DNA of 64,000 nt from Phytophthora quininea (taxonomy: Eukaryota; Oomycota; Peronosporomycetes; Peronosporales; Peronosporaceae): NCBI GenBank assembly GCA_011947345.1, contig JAAVTG010000614.1, positions 741,256 through 805,255 of the forward strand. Reading direction: 5' to 3'. Under the pieces are notes generated by a model. It worked only from the letters and a program-made list of their open reading frames with translations, did not search any database and was not told where the DNA came from. This document shows, piece after piece, positions 42,799 to 52,337 of this stretch (position 1 is the stretch's first letter; every line of letters begins with the position of its first letter). The position numbers and the translations under genes were made by a program.

Positions 42799-45148
42799 AT
42801 GTCCACCGAAGAGACTGAAGACGTGCCCCGACAACAACCGACTCGCCTAGCAAGAAGGCAGCGAAGGGCCCATGGCTGTCAGCGTACCACAACTCCGTGG
42901 CCGGGATTAAGGCCAATTCCAGTTGCATGCAGTTGGTGGACGTCTACGGAGACGGCGATGCCAAACTGATCGTCGCAGACGGAGATCAACGACTCAAGAT
43001 GTACAAAGGTGCGGGAACTGATTGAGGTTTTGATGCTATCTCCCTCATGGTCTTGTGTCTCTTGTCCAGGTTCATCGCTGCATGGAGAGCAAGCAATTCT
43101 TGGGATTCCATCCGCCCTCAGCTACTTCTACTCCGGTTCGCCTGCAGCAACACCTATAAAGTGAGCAGAAAGGCTGACAACTTTTGTTGTCTCGTTCACG
43201 CAGACAATAACCGACCGCGTATCCCGGCAATTGCGGTAGCGTCGGGTCCATACATCTTCATCTACCGCAACTTTCGCCCGCATTACAAGTTTACTGTACC
43301 TGCGATCGAGATTGATGCACAGGAAACAAAACTGTGGGAAGCGTTGGCTAAATGCACCATTGAGGTGCCTGACGCCCTTGCTCAACTCGCGACTGTGCGG
43401 TAAGATTGCAGTTTCGGTCGCATGTTTATCGCTCTTGTCTAATCTTGCTCGGCGCATTGTGGCAGTGGGCTCGGCATTCGCTTATCAGAGCGCTCACGGG
43501 GTCTGCTAGCGATAGATAACATCGAGGAACAGGCGGAATATGTATCACGGTTCATGGATGACCCGCTGGTGGAGCGCTCGTGTGTGACGTGTATGACTTC
43601 GATCAACAAGAATATGGACGACAAGGATGCTGTGAGCTGGTACGAGCCTTCTTTCTAGAACTGCAGAGCAAATTCTGACAAACTTGTGTGTAATTCAGCC
43701 TTGTTGTAGCGACCGAGGGATGCATGGTATACGTTCTGGATCCGCAGGGCACGTCACTTACCCAGCAGGTGAAGGTGCCCGGTGTGCCTGTGGAGATTGT
43801 GGCTGTTGGCCTGTTGGATGTCGAATGCCGACTGGTCATCACGACTCGCAATGGCTCAGTGTTCATGATCAAGAATGGCGAGCTGCTGAAGTCTGTGATC
43901 GAGCTCGAGTCACCTGCTTGTGGTCTAGTACAGCTCGAGAAAAGCATCGTAATTGCATCCGTGAGCCGAAAGCTCACATCCTACCACCTCAAGGGCAAGA
44001 AAACTGGAGTCTGACAATGACCGACGACATCGTCGCTCTTGAAGCTTTCAGTCTCCGACGCACCAAGGACACTCGTGGCGTTCTCGTGGCGCTGCGAAAT
44101 GGCGAAGTTACTCTGTACAATGAGAAGGTGAAAGTTTGCTCGCTCAATGCGGAGACGATGCTGACTGGCATGCGGTTCGGACAATACGGTCGCGAAGAGG
44201 CTTCGCTCGTGCTGGTTCAAAAGAGTGGAGCGCTCTCGCTGAAGATTCTAAAGCGCACGGCTACTCTAGAAGCGATTTCGGAAGCAGCAGGCCCCCTCCC
44301 GAGCAAGGTACGTATTACGGTAAAGAGGATGATTCCTTTGTTTACTTTTTGTTGTGCTGGACAGACATTCCACTGAATATCCCCAAGAAGACGACGTTGT
44401 ACGTCGAGCAGACACAGCGCGAGCGAGATCATGCGACGGAAATGCATCGTCACTTTCAGCGAGACTTGTGCAAGCTCCGCTTGACGACAGCACGAGCATA
44501 CGTCAAGATCATAAAGGACGGGCAGGTACGACGAACGAAAGTGCTGCTAGTTGTCCTACGCTCACATTTATTTGCCGTAACAGGGTCCGGTATCGTACTC
44601 GACAGGAGCAGCAGTGCGATTGAATGCGCAGGTGCAGGGTATCGGTCCGTTCTTCCGCATTAAGCTGAATGTCCAGGTAAAAGACGTTGCTTTGCGATAT
44701 GCTGTTACGGACAGCAAAAATGAGCCCTCGTGTTTGTTGTGTTGATGCGGTGTCGATGCAGAACGCCGGGACGAAGGCCGTGACCGACATTACCATCGCG
44801 CTGCATTACGACCACGAGCTGTATCGCGTGCCGCAGAGTCTGCTCCTTATCCCGCTCGTGATCCCTGTGAGTCAGCTTTAAAGTCGGTTGAGTTTGGTCA
44901 TTTTGGGCTTACGATGTAGTTGGCGTTTTGAGCAGAATGTGCAATACACCTACGCGGTGGACGTGGAGAGCATTTCGGAGCTAGGAGCGGCAGACAACGT
45001 CTCCATCTTTGTGTGCGGGAAGGACAGGCAAGTGCTGCAGCCACAGCCTCGTGGATGGTATTCTGTCGCTAACTGTTTCTATACTTGCAGTTGCGTGCCG
45101 CTGGTTTCCGCTGTGCTGACCATGCCGCTCAGCGAAACCGAGATGTAG
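42799..45148 (+). CDS. BBS1: BBS1, BBSome subunit
   Basis: BBS1 is the BBSome subunit that binds Arl6 and carries membrane cargo in cilia. The start MSTEETEDVP is followed by WLSAYHNSVAGIKANSSCM, QLVDVYGDGDAKLIVADGD, VASGPYIFIYRNFRPHYKF, DKDAVSC-like text, CMVYVLDPQGTSL, RYGREEASL-type FGQYGREE, LSLKILKRTATLE, NIPKKTTLYVEQTQRERD and the C-terminal beta domain. All follow the order of animal BBS1 (N-terminal beta-propeller, then GAE-like domain). At least eight short introns are present. One-base breaks near 42820 (CCCC) and 43997 (AAA) are each cured by one extra base of the run. It fits a flagellate zoospore stage. Confidence 0.93.
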
Positions 45149-45557
45149 AGCCGTCACTAGCCATTGGATCGAAGCACAGCGTGTCCATTACAAGTGTAGG
45201 ACAGTGTTGGAAGATCGCAAGCGGCCCCCGTAATCAAAGCCACCACCTGTTTGCTTCCGATTTGCTCTTCTGGCTGCATGGACTGGTGTTGAATGCCTTG
45301 GGCTTCTCTTGACGAAGTTGCGCCGTTGTGACTCACAATCTGAAAGCGTCTGCAGAAAAGTAATACAGTACGCGCAGAATTATTAAAATAATGGACGGTG
45401 ACCGCATAATCCGAAAGATGCATCATCGAGGTCGGTTAATCAGTGCCGGTCCCAGAATACGATGCCGATCATGGATCAGGCCCCGAGGCTTTGACGCACC
45501 TCGAATGTGTGACACAACCGATCGCGCCACTTGCAGCTCACACACCTCCAGGCCGCA
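45149..45557. other. Intergenic interval upstream of the phosphoesterase gene
   Basis: About 400 bp with no recognised gene; presumably the BBS1 3' UTR and the promoter of the next gene on the same strand. No initiator motif was recognised. Confidence 0.4.
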
Positions 45558-47975
45558 ATGTCTGCGGAAGTGCCGGCGTCACCCGTCACGGCGTTCCAAG
45601 CGCAGACCTTGACCCCGCCAGTTAATGGGGTGGCCTCGTCGAACCAGAACGCGCCGACCTCGTCCAAGCGGTTGCTGACCAGGTTCCGGTCCAGCAAACG
45701 GTGCAAGATCATCACCGCAGTGGTGGCGGTGGCGCTCGTAGCCGCAGCGGTAGCTATCATTGTCGTCTTCGCTGTCTTGTCGGATGACAATGACGACAGC
45801 TCGACGACGGCAAGTTCGACGTTGACGTTGTCGAAGGTGGCGGTCACCAACGTGACGCTGGTGAGCGCGAAAACGGAAGACAACGCGAAGGAGCAGTGCG
45901 TGGACCTTGGATGGATCCCGACGGGTGTCGACTGGACGGACTCGTCCGCCGCCACGGTATACTATCTGTGCATGCAGCAGAGTCTACAGGAGAGTGAAGA
46001 CGCTGTTACAGTTCCTGCTGATGAGGTTTCGGTGCTGCAACGACTTGTAGTCGTGTCCGACGCCTCAGGTTGTCCCTCAAACATGCAGACGGTGACGAAC
46101 CCGAGCTCCGGTACATTCGTGTGTGCAGAGTTTGCAACGGCGACTGAAGCTTTCGCTTCCGACAAGTACGTCGTCGACCTCATGACCACGACGGAAGAGT
46201 TCTACAACCACGACACACCGGGGTGGATCACGTGGCCCGTTGACGTGAAGATAGAGTCTACGGATTCTAGCGTGTTCATCAGTACTCGCTACCCGGTCCG
46301 CCCTATTGTCGGGCTCGAGGTGTTGACCAGCGTGGCTATGGACTCGATTTACTCAGCTTGTGACGAGCTGGAACCGGTTGGCGAGTGGGAAACACCAGGC
46401 TTCGTGCTCAAGTCGTCAGCTGCCGCAGCCATCAATGCGGTCTCAAGTGACGTTGTTGTTTGCGTGCAGAGGCCACCGGCAAATGCAACCGACTCGTTGG
46501 TGGCTCTGGTCGATCTCACGGCTGTTCTCCCAACGGAAACTTGCCCAAGTGTTGGGAACTCCACGGAAATTACCAGCGACCAGATTAAGCTATGCGCGGA
46601 GTGGGGAACGGTGGACTTAACGAGCGACAACGCCACCGTCTCTAGCACAATCTCGTCTCCGTTTGTGGCGGAGTTGGCGCTGTATGAATCATCTGCAAGC
46701 GAAGCGTCCGACGTCAACATTTCGACGACGATTCCTGGGAACTGGCAGGTTGTTGGGGATGAGGATACTGGAAGTTTGCACACGTTCTTCCTGGCGAGAA
46801 CGTTTGAACCGTTTGTCTTGAACGCAACGACGGATAGCGAGTCTGTGTCTATCGGTGACGACGCAGTGACGTCTTCGGTCGAGGCCACCTTGAATCAAAC
46901 CGAATTATCTTTTCGAGTGCTGCAGATCGCAGACCTGCATCTAACGGGCGATCCGGACTACGAGTGTTCGTCTGCACCTCCCGGTCCGTACCGTGCAAGC
47001 ATTCTGGAGGCAGCAGCAGCCATCGCGAGAGATCAAGAACGAAACCTCGACTGACGACCCCTTTACAACTCGTGTCGCGAGGCGCTCACTATCGCGTTTA
47101 TGGAAGAGCTGCTTGACATCGAGCAGCCTGACTTTGTGGTCTTCTCCGGTGATAACGTGCACACATCCAGCGCAACCAACCACACCCGCGCCATGGGCAT
47201 CTTCACAAAGCGCGTTGAAAGCCGAAGTATCCCGTGGGCCGCTGTATTCGGCAATCACGACACGGAAGGAGGTTTTTCTCGGGAGGACATGCTGAATCTG
47301 ATGGTGGACGGGAAGAACTACTCGCATGTCAAGTATGGCCCTCGCACCATTGGCGGAGTAGGAAACTATGCGGTGAATGTTGTAGCTCCAGCGGATGGTG
47401 CCTGGGGCCAGCGAGGAGACACTGTCTTCCGCATGTACTTCCTGGACTCGCATGCGGATATTAACTCGACCACATACCCCTTGGTGACCAACCCTTCCAG
47501 CTACGAATGGATCAAGGAGACCCAGATCGATTTCTACCGAGAGTTGGCGATGAATAGCGTCAACGATTCGTCCCAGAACAGCAGTGTGCCTGCGGTGATG
47601 TACTTCCACATCCCGATACCAGAATATGGGCTAGCATCGCCGTCGAACCGGGTCGGCAGCAAAAATGAAGAAACTGCAAGCGCCGAGGTGAATAGCGGTC
47701 TCTTCTCCGCTCTCGTTGAAATGGGAGACGTGAAGGCCACGTTTGTAGGCCACGACCACGTCAACGAGTATTGCTACCTGCGTCAAGGCATCCAGCTTTG
47801 CTACGGCGGTGGAATTGGAATGGGAAGAGCGTACGGTCTCAGTGACTTCGACCGTCGTGCCAGGGTGCTTGAGTGGACCATGGATACCAGTCAGAAGCGC
47901 ACGTTGAAAAGCTGGAAACGGCATTTCGCAGATCCCACACAGACGCAGTCGCTCGAAGTGCTCTACTCGGAATAG
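45558..47975 (+). CDS. Membrane-anchored calcineurin-like phosphoesterase (Dcr2/PAP-like) with in-frame TGA
   Basis: A type II membrane layout: short basic cytosolic tail, then a membrane segment (IITAVVAVALVAAAVAIIVVFAVL, residues about 50-73), then a long Ser/Thr-rich ectodomain with N-glycosylation sequons. The metallophosphatase motifs are in order: ADLHL (about 46932), GDNVH (about 47150), GNHDTE (about 47255) and GHDHVNEYC (about 47750). The order and spacing resemble Dcr2 and related purple-acid-type phosphatases. An in-frame TGA (47052-47054) lies between the first and second motifs; the same frame resumes with YNSCREALTIAF. It may be a small unspliced intron, paired errors or a true nonsense change. 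The substrate is unknown. Confidence 0.78.
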
Positions 47976-48067
47976 AGCCCATTCGTCTTCAGGGAAGAGT
48001 CATCTGAAACACCTCAGCTAACGGCTTCCTATCTTCCCATGGAGCCGCAGGAGCTGGAAGGTATCTG

Positions 48068-48079
48068 CATTCTCCAATT
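48068..48079 (+). promoter_or_regulatory. Oomycete initiator core of the GH17 gene
   Basis: CATTCTCCAATT is a full match to the core CATTYBNCAWTT of the oomycete Inr. It lies only 17 bp before the ATG at 48096 and downstream of an alternative ATG at 48039, so it supports the shorter protein with the signal peptide. Confidence 0.65.
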
Positions 48080-48095
48080 CCCTAACTGCGCAACG

Positions 48096-49368
48096 ATGCA
48101 GTTCTCAAAGCTGCAGCTTGTACTTGCGACGATAGCGGCACTAACTTCGAGTACTTCTGCGTTGAACCTCAAAGGAGTTAAGGGCCACGAGCTCAAGCGG
48201 TACAAGAATGACAAGCCACCGGCAAATATGACCGAGTCGGCTGCTGCCATTATCCAAGGCGCTTGCTACTCGCCGTTCCACGACGCCGAGTATCCGCTAA
48301 ACGGAGGGTCCGCATGGGGACTAGATACCGCCATGGAAAACGACTTCAGCATCATGAAGAACTACGTCACCGTAGTGCGCACGTATTACTCCAGCTTCTA
48401 CGGCTACCCGGTGGCCCCCACGCCGCGAATAACGGCATCCTGCTGTATCTGGGCGTGTTCATGACTGACGAAAGCTGGTACGAATCGCAAGTGACCGACG
48501 CCGTGAACGCCGTCAAGAATTACCCAACCACCATCAAAGCGATCCTTGTAGGCAACGAGAACATCGCGCCCGCGGGATCTTACTCGCCAGCTGATGTATC
48601 AAGTCGAATCACACAGCTGCGCACGAGGATTTTATCGGAGACCGGACAAACGGTCAACATTGGCACCGTGCAACGACTGACCGAGTGGCTGGATACCAGC
48701 AAACGGGCTGACATGGTAGCGCTCGCCGCCAATTGCGACATCGTAGGCGTCAACATCTACCCGTTCTTCGATGCGTCATACAATGCCAATGCTCAGCTTG
48801 CCCTGCTCGATGGATCCTGGAACGCCATGCTCAACATCTACCCACCAGAGAAGCTCCGGCTGACCGAGATTGGGTTTCCAACCGGTGGATCCCCACCGTC
48901 CTTCGCCCCCAACAGTGTGCCGAGCGTCACCAATGCGGTTGCCTTCTACAACGCTTTCTTGAACTGGAGCCCTTCTGCCGGTGGTCAGGAAGTTTTCTGG
49001 TTCATGTTCTTCGACCGTCGGCCTGATGACAATACAATGACGCTCGACCTCGAGCGGTACTTTGGTTTCTTCACGTACCAAAAGCTGGCCAAGGCTGCAA
49101 GCTACCCGATCGCCGTTGGGGCCTCTGTCCCTGCAGCGAATCCCTCTCCAGCTACGGCAGCGCCAACGGCAGCACCGACGGCGGCACCGTTACAGCAGCG
49201 CCCATGACCGCACCGGTAGCGACTCAGCCAACGGCAGCATGCAGCACCAACGTCCGCAGCCCACGTCAGCGAGCAGCGCCCACAACAACCACAACAACCA
49301 CAGCTGCGTCAGCATCGACTTCGACGACGGGACAAGTTTGCCGAGTTCGCAAGATATACTCTAAGTAA
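48096..49368 (+). CDS. Secreted GH17 glucan beta-1,3-glucosidase
   Basis: A signal peptide (MQFSKLQLVLATIAALTSSTSA) is followed by a GH17 barrel: QGACYSPFHDAEYPL, VRTYYSSFYG, ILLYLGVFMTDESW, the acid/base region ILVGNENIAP, GVNIYPFF and the nucleophile region LTEIGFPTGG, then VFWFMFFD. It probably remodels the organism's own beta-1,3-glucan wall or attacks plant or fungal glucan. A Thr/Ala/Pro-rich tail (APTAAP, then a poly-Thr stretch) ends RVRKIYSK. Frame breaks near 48424 and 49193 each need one added base. Catalytic glutamates are in place. The start is fixed by the signal peptide and the initiator just upstream. Confidence 0.9.
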
Positions 49369-49539
49369 GGCAGCGACACAAATTGGGTTAGCTGCATCGA
49401 CCCCTTTGCGTAACTTCGATTGCATCTGCCGGCCCTGTTGTCATAATGGCAAAAGCCAAAATACATTTTCTTCGCATTTCAAATGACATCGCAAACAGTG
49501 AAAAGCCAACTCAATGCGCTCACCTGCCTCTGCGGATAT

Positions 49540-51027
49540 CTAGAGACACATGTCGAGCATTCCTATCGGTTGTTCTGGCCGAATGTACGGCAGGAGAGAC
49601 TCCCCGAACGCGTCATATAAGACACTCGTGATTTCGCGTAACGACGTTCGATCCATCGACTTCGACAGTGAGAAGTAAGTGCCAGATGCATGCTGGGTTC
49701 AAAACACAACGAAAAGTCAATTGTCAACAACTGCCGGGCTTAAAATGCTGACAAATCCTGCCATTTCTTACCACGAGGATGCCTAGACAATTCTGCGCTT
49801 CAAGGCGCTCCACAAGGTTCGGGTTTGATGATGACAGAGCTGGTTCTAGCCGTCGATAATACTTTTCCAGGTTGGGGAAGAGCAAACTCTCCATCACCAG
49901 AGGACCCAAGAACAGCATCCCTGGAGGAATTAAACGATCAGTGCACGCTGTAAAACACATTTAACAAATGGGACCCACCATGGAGAGCGCCATACTGCGT
50001 CGAGAACGGGCAGAGCGGGTCTGTGATTGCCTTGTGGTACGTCTTGGACACGCGCGCTTGGATATTCGCGTACTTCTCGCCGTAGCGCGCACAAATTCGA
50101 GCCACCAACTGCGCCGCGTATTTGCGCAGCGCCCAGTGGTCGTCCGCAGGGTTTTCACACAATTGGGTGCCCAGTACACACGTCAAGATGGCCGGAATCA
50201 ATTGGTGCAGCTACAATCACACAAGACAGACCGATTAGCCCACCAAGTAAACATTTTCAGATCCTCCGACGTACGTAAAGCTCGACGTGCAGGTTTTGGT
50301 TCACCAGCAGACACCTGCAGGCTCGCATGAGCGAGAAAAGTAGCGACAGGTCGTGGTTGCTGTGCTTCACCTCCTCGTAGATGAAGCGCGAGAAGTACGG
50401 CAGCAGTTGGTGGATGCCTGGGTCCTGTGCCAGACTGGCGAAGGCCGCGCGCTGCAGCTCAAAATCGTCGCTCTTGACGGCCTCCGTCACCTTAGTGTAG
50501 TAGAGCTGCATTTCCTCCGTCAGCACGTGCTTGACCGGCGGCTTGCGGTCCACGTTGTTGACGAAGGCCTCGTCCTTGATGGACGTGTGGCAGGTCGAGT
50601 CGTCCTCCACCGACTCGTTCTCGGGGATCAGCGGCTGGATGCCGTCGACGGCCAGCCAGTGGACATTGAGCACTGGCTGGAGAGGGATCTGGCCCAGCGG
50701 GGCGTTCAGCAGCTCCGTCAGCTCCAGCTCCTCGTCCTCCGGGAAGAAGAGATGCTCCTGGTCGTCGCACTGCTTGTACTTGACTGCCCCAGGGGCCGAG
50801 AACCCATACAAACTCTCGAGATGTCGAGCCTGCAGCGCCTGGTTGACGTGGCCGGCGTCCAACTGCGGCCGTCGCGAGTGCCGCTGGAACTTGAGCGCGT
50901 CCTGCACTACCTCCCGCACGCGAAGCTCCAGCTCGGGCAGCAGCTCACGCACGCACTCGGCGCTCAGGTCGTCCAGCCCCAGGCTCTGCGCCGCCACCTG
51001 CAGCGACTCGGGTCGGAGCAGGCTCAT
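49540..51027 (-). CDS. TAF6: TFIID subunit TAF6
   Basis: Starts MSLLRPESLQVAAQSLGL and has an N-terminal histone-fold (residues about 5-75) that pairs with TAF9 in TFIID and related complexes. Conserved TAF6 text follows: HVNQALQARHLESLYGF, LNVHWLAVDGIQPLIPEN, LTEEMQLYYTKVTEAV and then the HEAT-repeat domain: LLPYFSRFIYEEVKHS, LHQLIPAILTCVLGTQL, HWALRKYAAQLVARI and KYANIQARVSKTYHKA. Introns lie near 50275-50205, 49970-49925 and 49773-49695. The last exon ends PIGMLDMCL at 49540. It is a general RNA polymerase II factor. Confidence 0.95.
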
Positions 51028-51286
51028 CCTTGAAAGTGGGCGATATTGATAAAGGCGCTATCATTTCAGAACACCAAAAGCAAGCGAAGCTCCGCGAGAT
51101 GCCGTCGACTCAAGCCGTAGTCCACGGTCTGTAGTCCGTGCATCGACTCGGCGAATGATGTGAATCCTTGGTCACCATGGTGGGCTGTGATGGGACTTAA
51201 CCGGTGCAGCCACATCAACCGCTTCCTATCGACAATGACAGATCATGCCCACCGCCTTCAGCTCGACCGCCGCCGCCTTCCAACTC

Positions 51287-51302
51287 GCTCACTTTCCAAT
51301 TC
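51287..51302 (+). promoter_or_regulatory. Oomycete initiator-like element of Gly/Tyr-rich gene copy 3
   Basis: The same GCTCACTTTCCAATTC element as in copies 1 and 2, 75-90 bp before the ATG at 51377. Confidence 0.65.
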
Positions 51303-51376
51303 GCCTTCGCCTGCGCACTCGACTGCCAAGCAACGCACCGACTCGCAAGTCCCTGTCTTCGCTTCGTAACGTCAAG

Positions 51377-52180
51377 ATGCACTCCAAGCTTCTCGTCGTG
51401 CTGGGTCTCTGCATCGCCACCTCGCTCCTGCAGTCGGCTGACGCCAACCCCAACTCGGTTCCGGGAGGCTCGCCTCGCCGCCGCCTTGGTCAGAATGACT
51501 ATGGCTCGCCGTACAAGCACAACAAGCACGACCACCACCAAAACAAGCACCACCACGACAAGTATCCGTCGCACTACCGCCGACGCCTTGAAGAGGTGAA
51601 GGACGCCGCCAAGAAGACCGAGTCGTCCGACTACGACTACGAGCACGGTCACGATGACTACGGTCACAAGGACGACTACGACTACAGCTACGGCGGCTAT
51701 GACTACAAGAGCTATGGCCACAATGATTGCGACGACCACAAGGGCTACGGCGGCTACGGTGGCTACGACAACTACGGCTACGGTGGCTATGGTGGCTATG
51801 ACAACTACGGCTATGGCAAGGACTGTGATGACTACTCGTACGGTGGCTATGGCAAGGACTACTACGGCAAGGACTACTACGGCTATGGCGGCTATGGCGG
51901 CTATGGCGGCTACGGCGGTGGCTATGGTGGCTACTACCCGGACTACTACTCGTCCTACAGCTACGGCTACTACCCGGACTACTCGTACGGCGGCTACGGC
52001 TACGGCTACCCTTCGTACTTCGGCTATGAATCCGCGTCGTCGTCGGTGCCGGGTGCTGCCGAAGCAACGCAGTCTGTGACCGAGTCTGCAGAGGTGCCGA
52101 CTTCGTCTGTGACGGAGAAGACCAGCAAGTCGGCGGCGAAAGAGGCCAAGGCGGACAAGCCTAAGAGCAAGGCCAAGTGA
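51377..52180 (+). CDS. Secreted Gly/Tyr-rich repeat protein, copy 3 (intact)
   Basis: 267 residues, with the same signal peptide, PRRRLGQ, His/Lys-rich stretch, YRRRLEEVKD and Lys-rich tail as copy 1. It differs in the repeat zone: extra GGYGGYDNYGYG and GGYGGYGGYGG units and fewer YYPDYSYGG units, plus scattered substitutions (for example NDCDDHKG for KDCDDYKG). Length variation confined to the Gly/Tyr block is typical of repeat slippage. It lies alone between TAF6 and the LRR/C2 gene, 27 kb from the palindrome. Confidence 0.85.
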   Translation: MHSKLLVVLGLCIATSLLQSADANPNSVPGGSPRRRLGQNDYGSPYKHNKHDHHQNKHHHDKYPSHYRRRLEEVKDAAKKTESSDYDYEHGHDDYGHKDDYDYSYGGYDYKSYGHNDCDDHKGYGGYGGYDNYGYGGYGGYDNYGYGKDCDDYSYGGYGKDYYGKDYYGYGGYGGYGGYGGGYGGYYPDYYSSYSYGYYPDYSYGGYGYGYPSYFGYESASSSVPGAAEATQSVTESAEVPTSSVTEKTSKSAAKEAKADKPKSKAK

Positions 52181-52337
52181 AGTGAGGCTGGCCGAGCGGT
52201 GCTGTTAGACGTTAGTTGTGTGAACTAACTGCACTCTGTAGCGTATGGTCCATAGTGATCGAACCAAACAATAAGATCGATGTTATGACTACCAAAGAGT
52301 TCAAGTTGTTAAATATTTTACTCGTTACCATGAAGTT

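Larger units (their letters stand above)
51205..52284 (+). repeat. Dispersed third copy of the Gly/Tyr-rich gene segment
   Basis: Matches about 21927-23015 of the left arm, in the same orientation as the plus-strand copy. Similarity starts at GCAGCCACATCAACCGCTTC and ends after AATAAGATCGATGTT. It includes promoter, gene and 3' flank, but neither the small two-exon gene nor the orphan exon. Confidence 0.85.

Noticed and set aside
47052..47054. TGA read as selenocysteine
   Set aside because: The position lies outside the phosphatase metal motifs, no SECIS-like element was recognised in the 3' region, and the family does not use selenocysteine.
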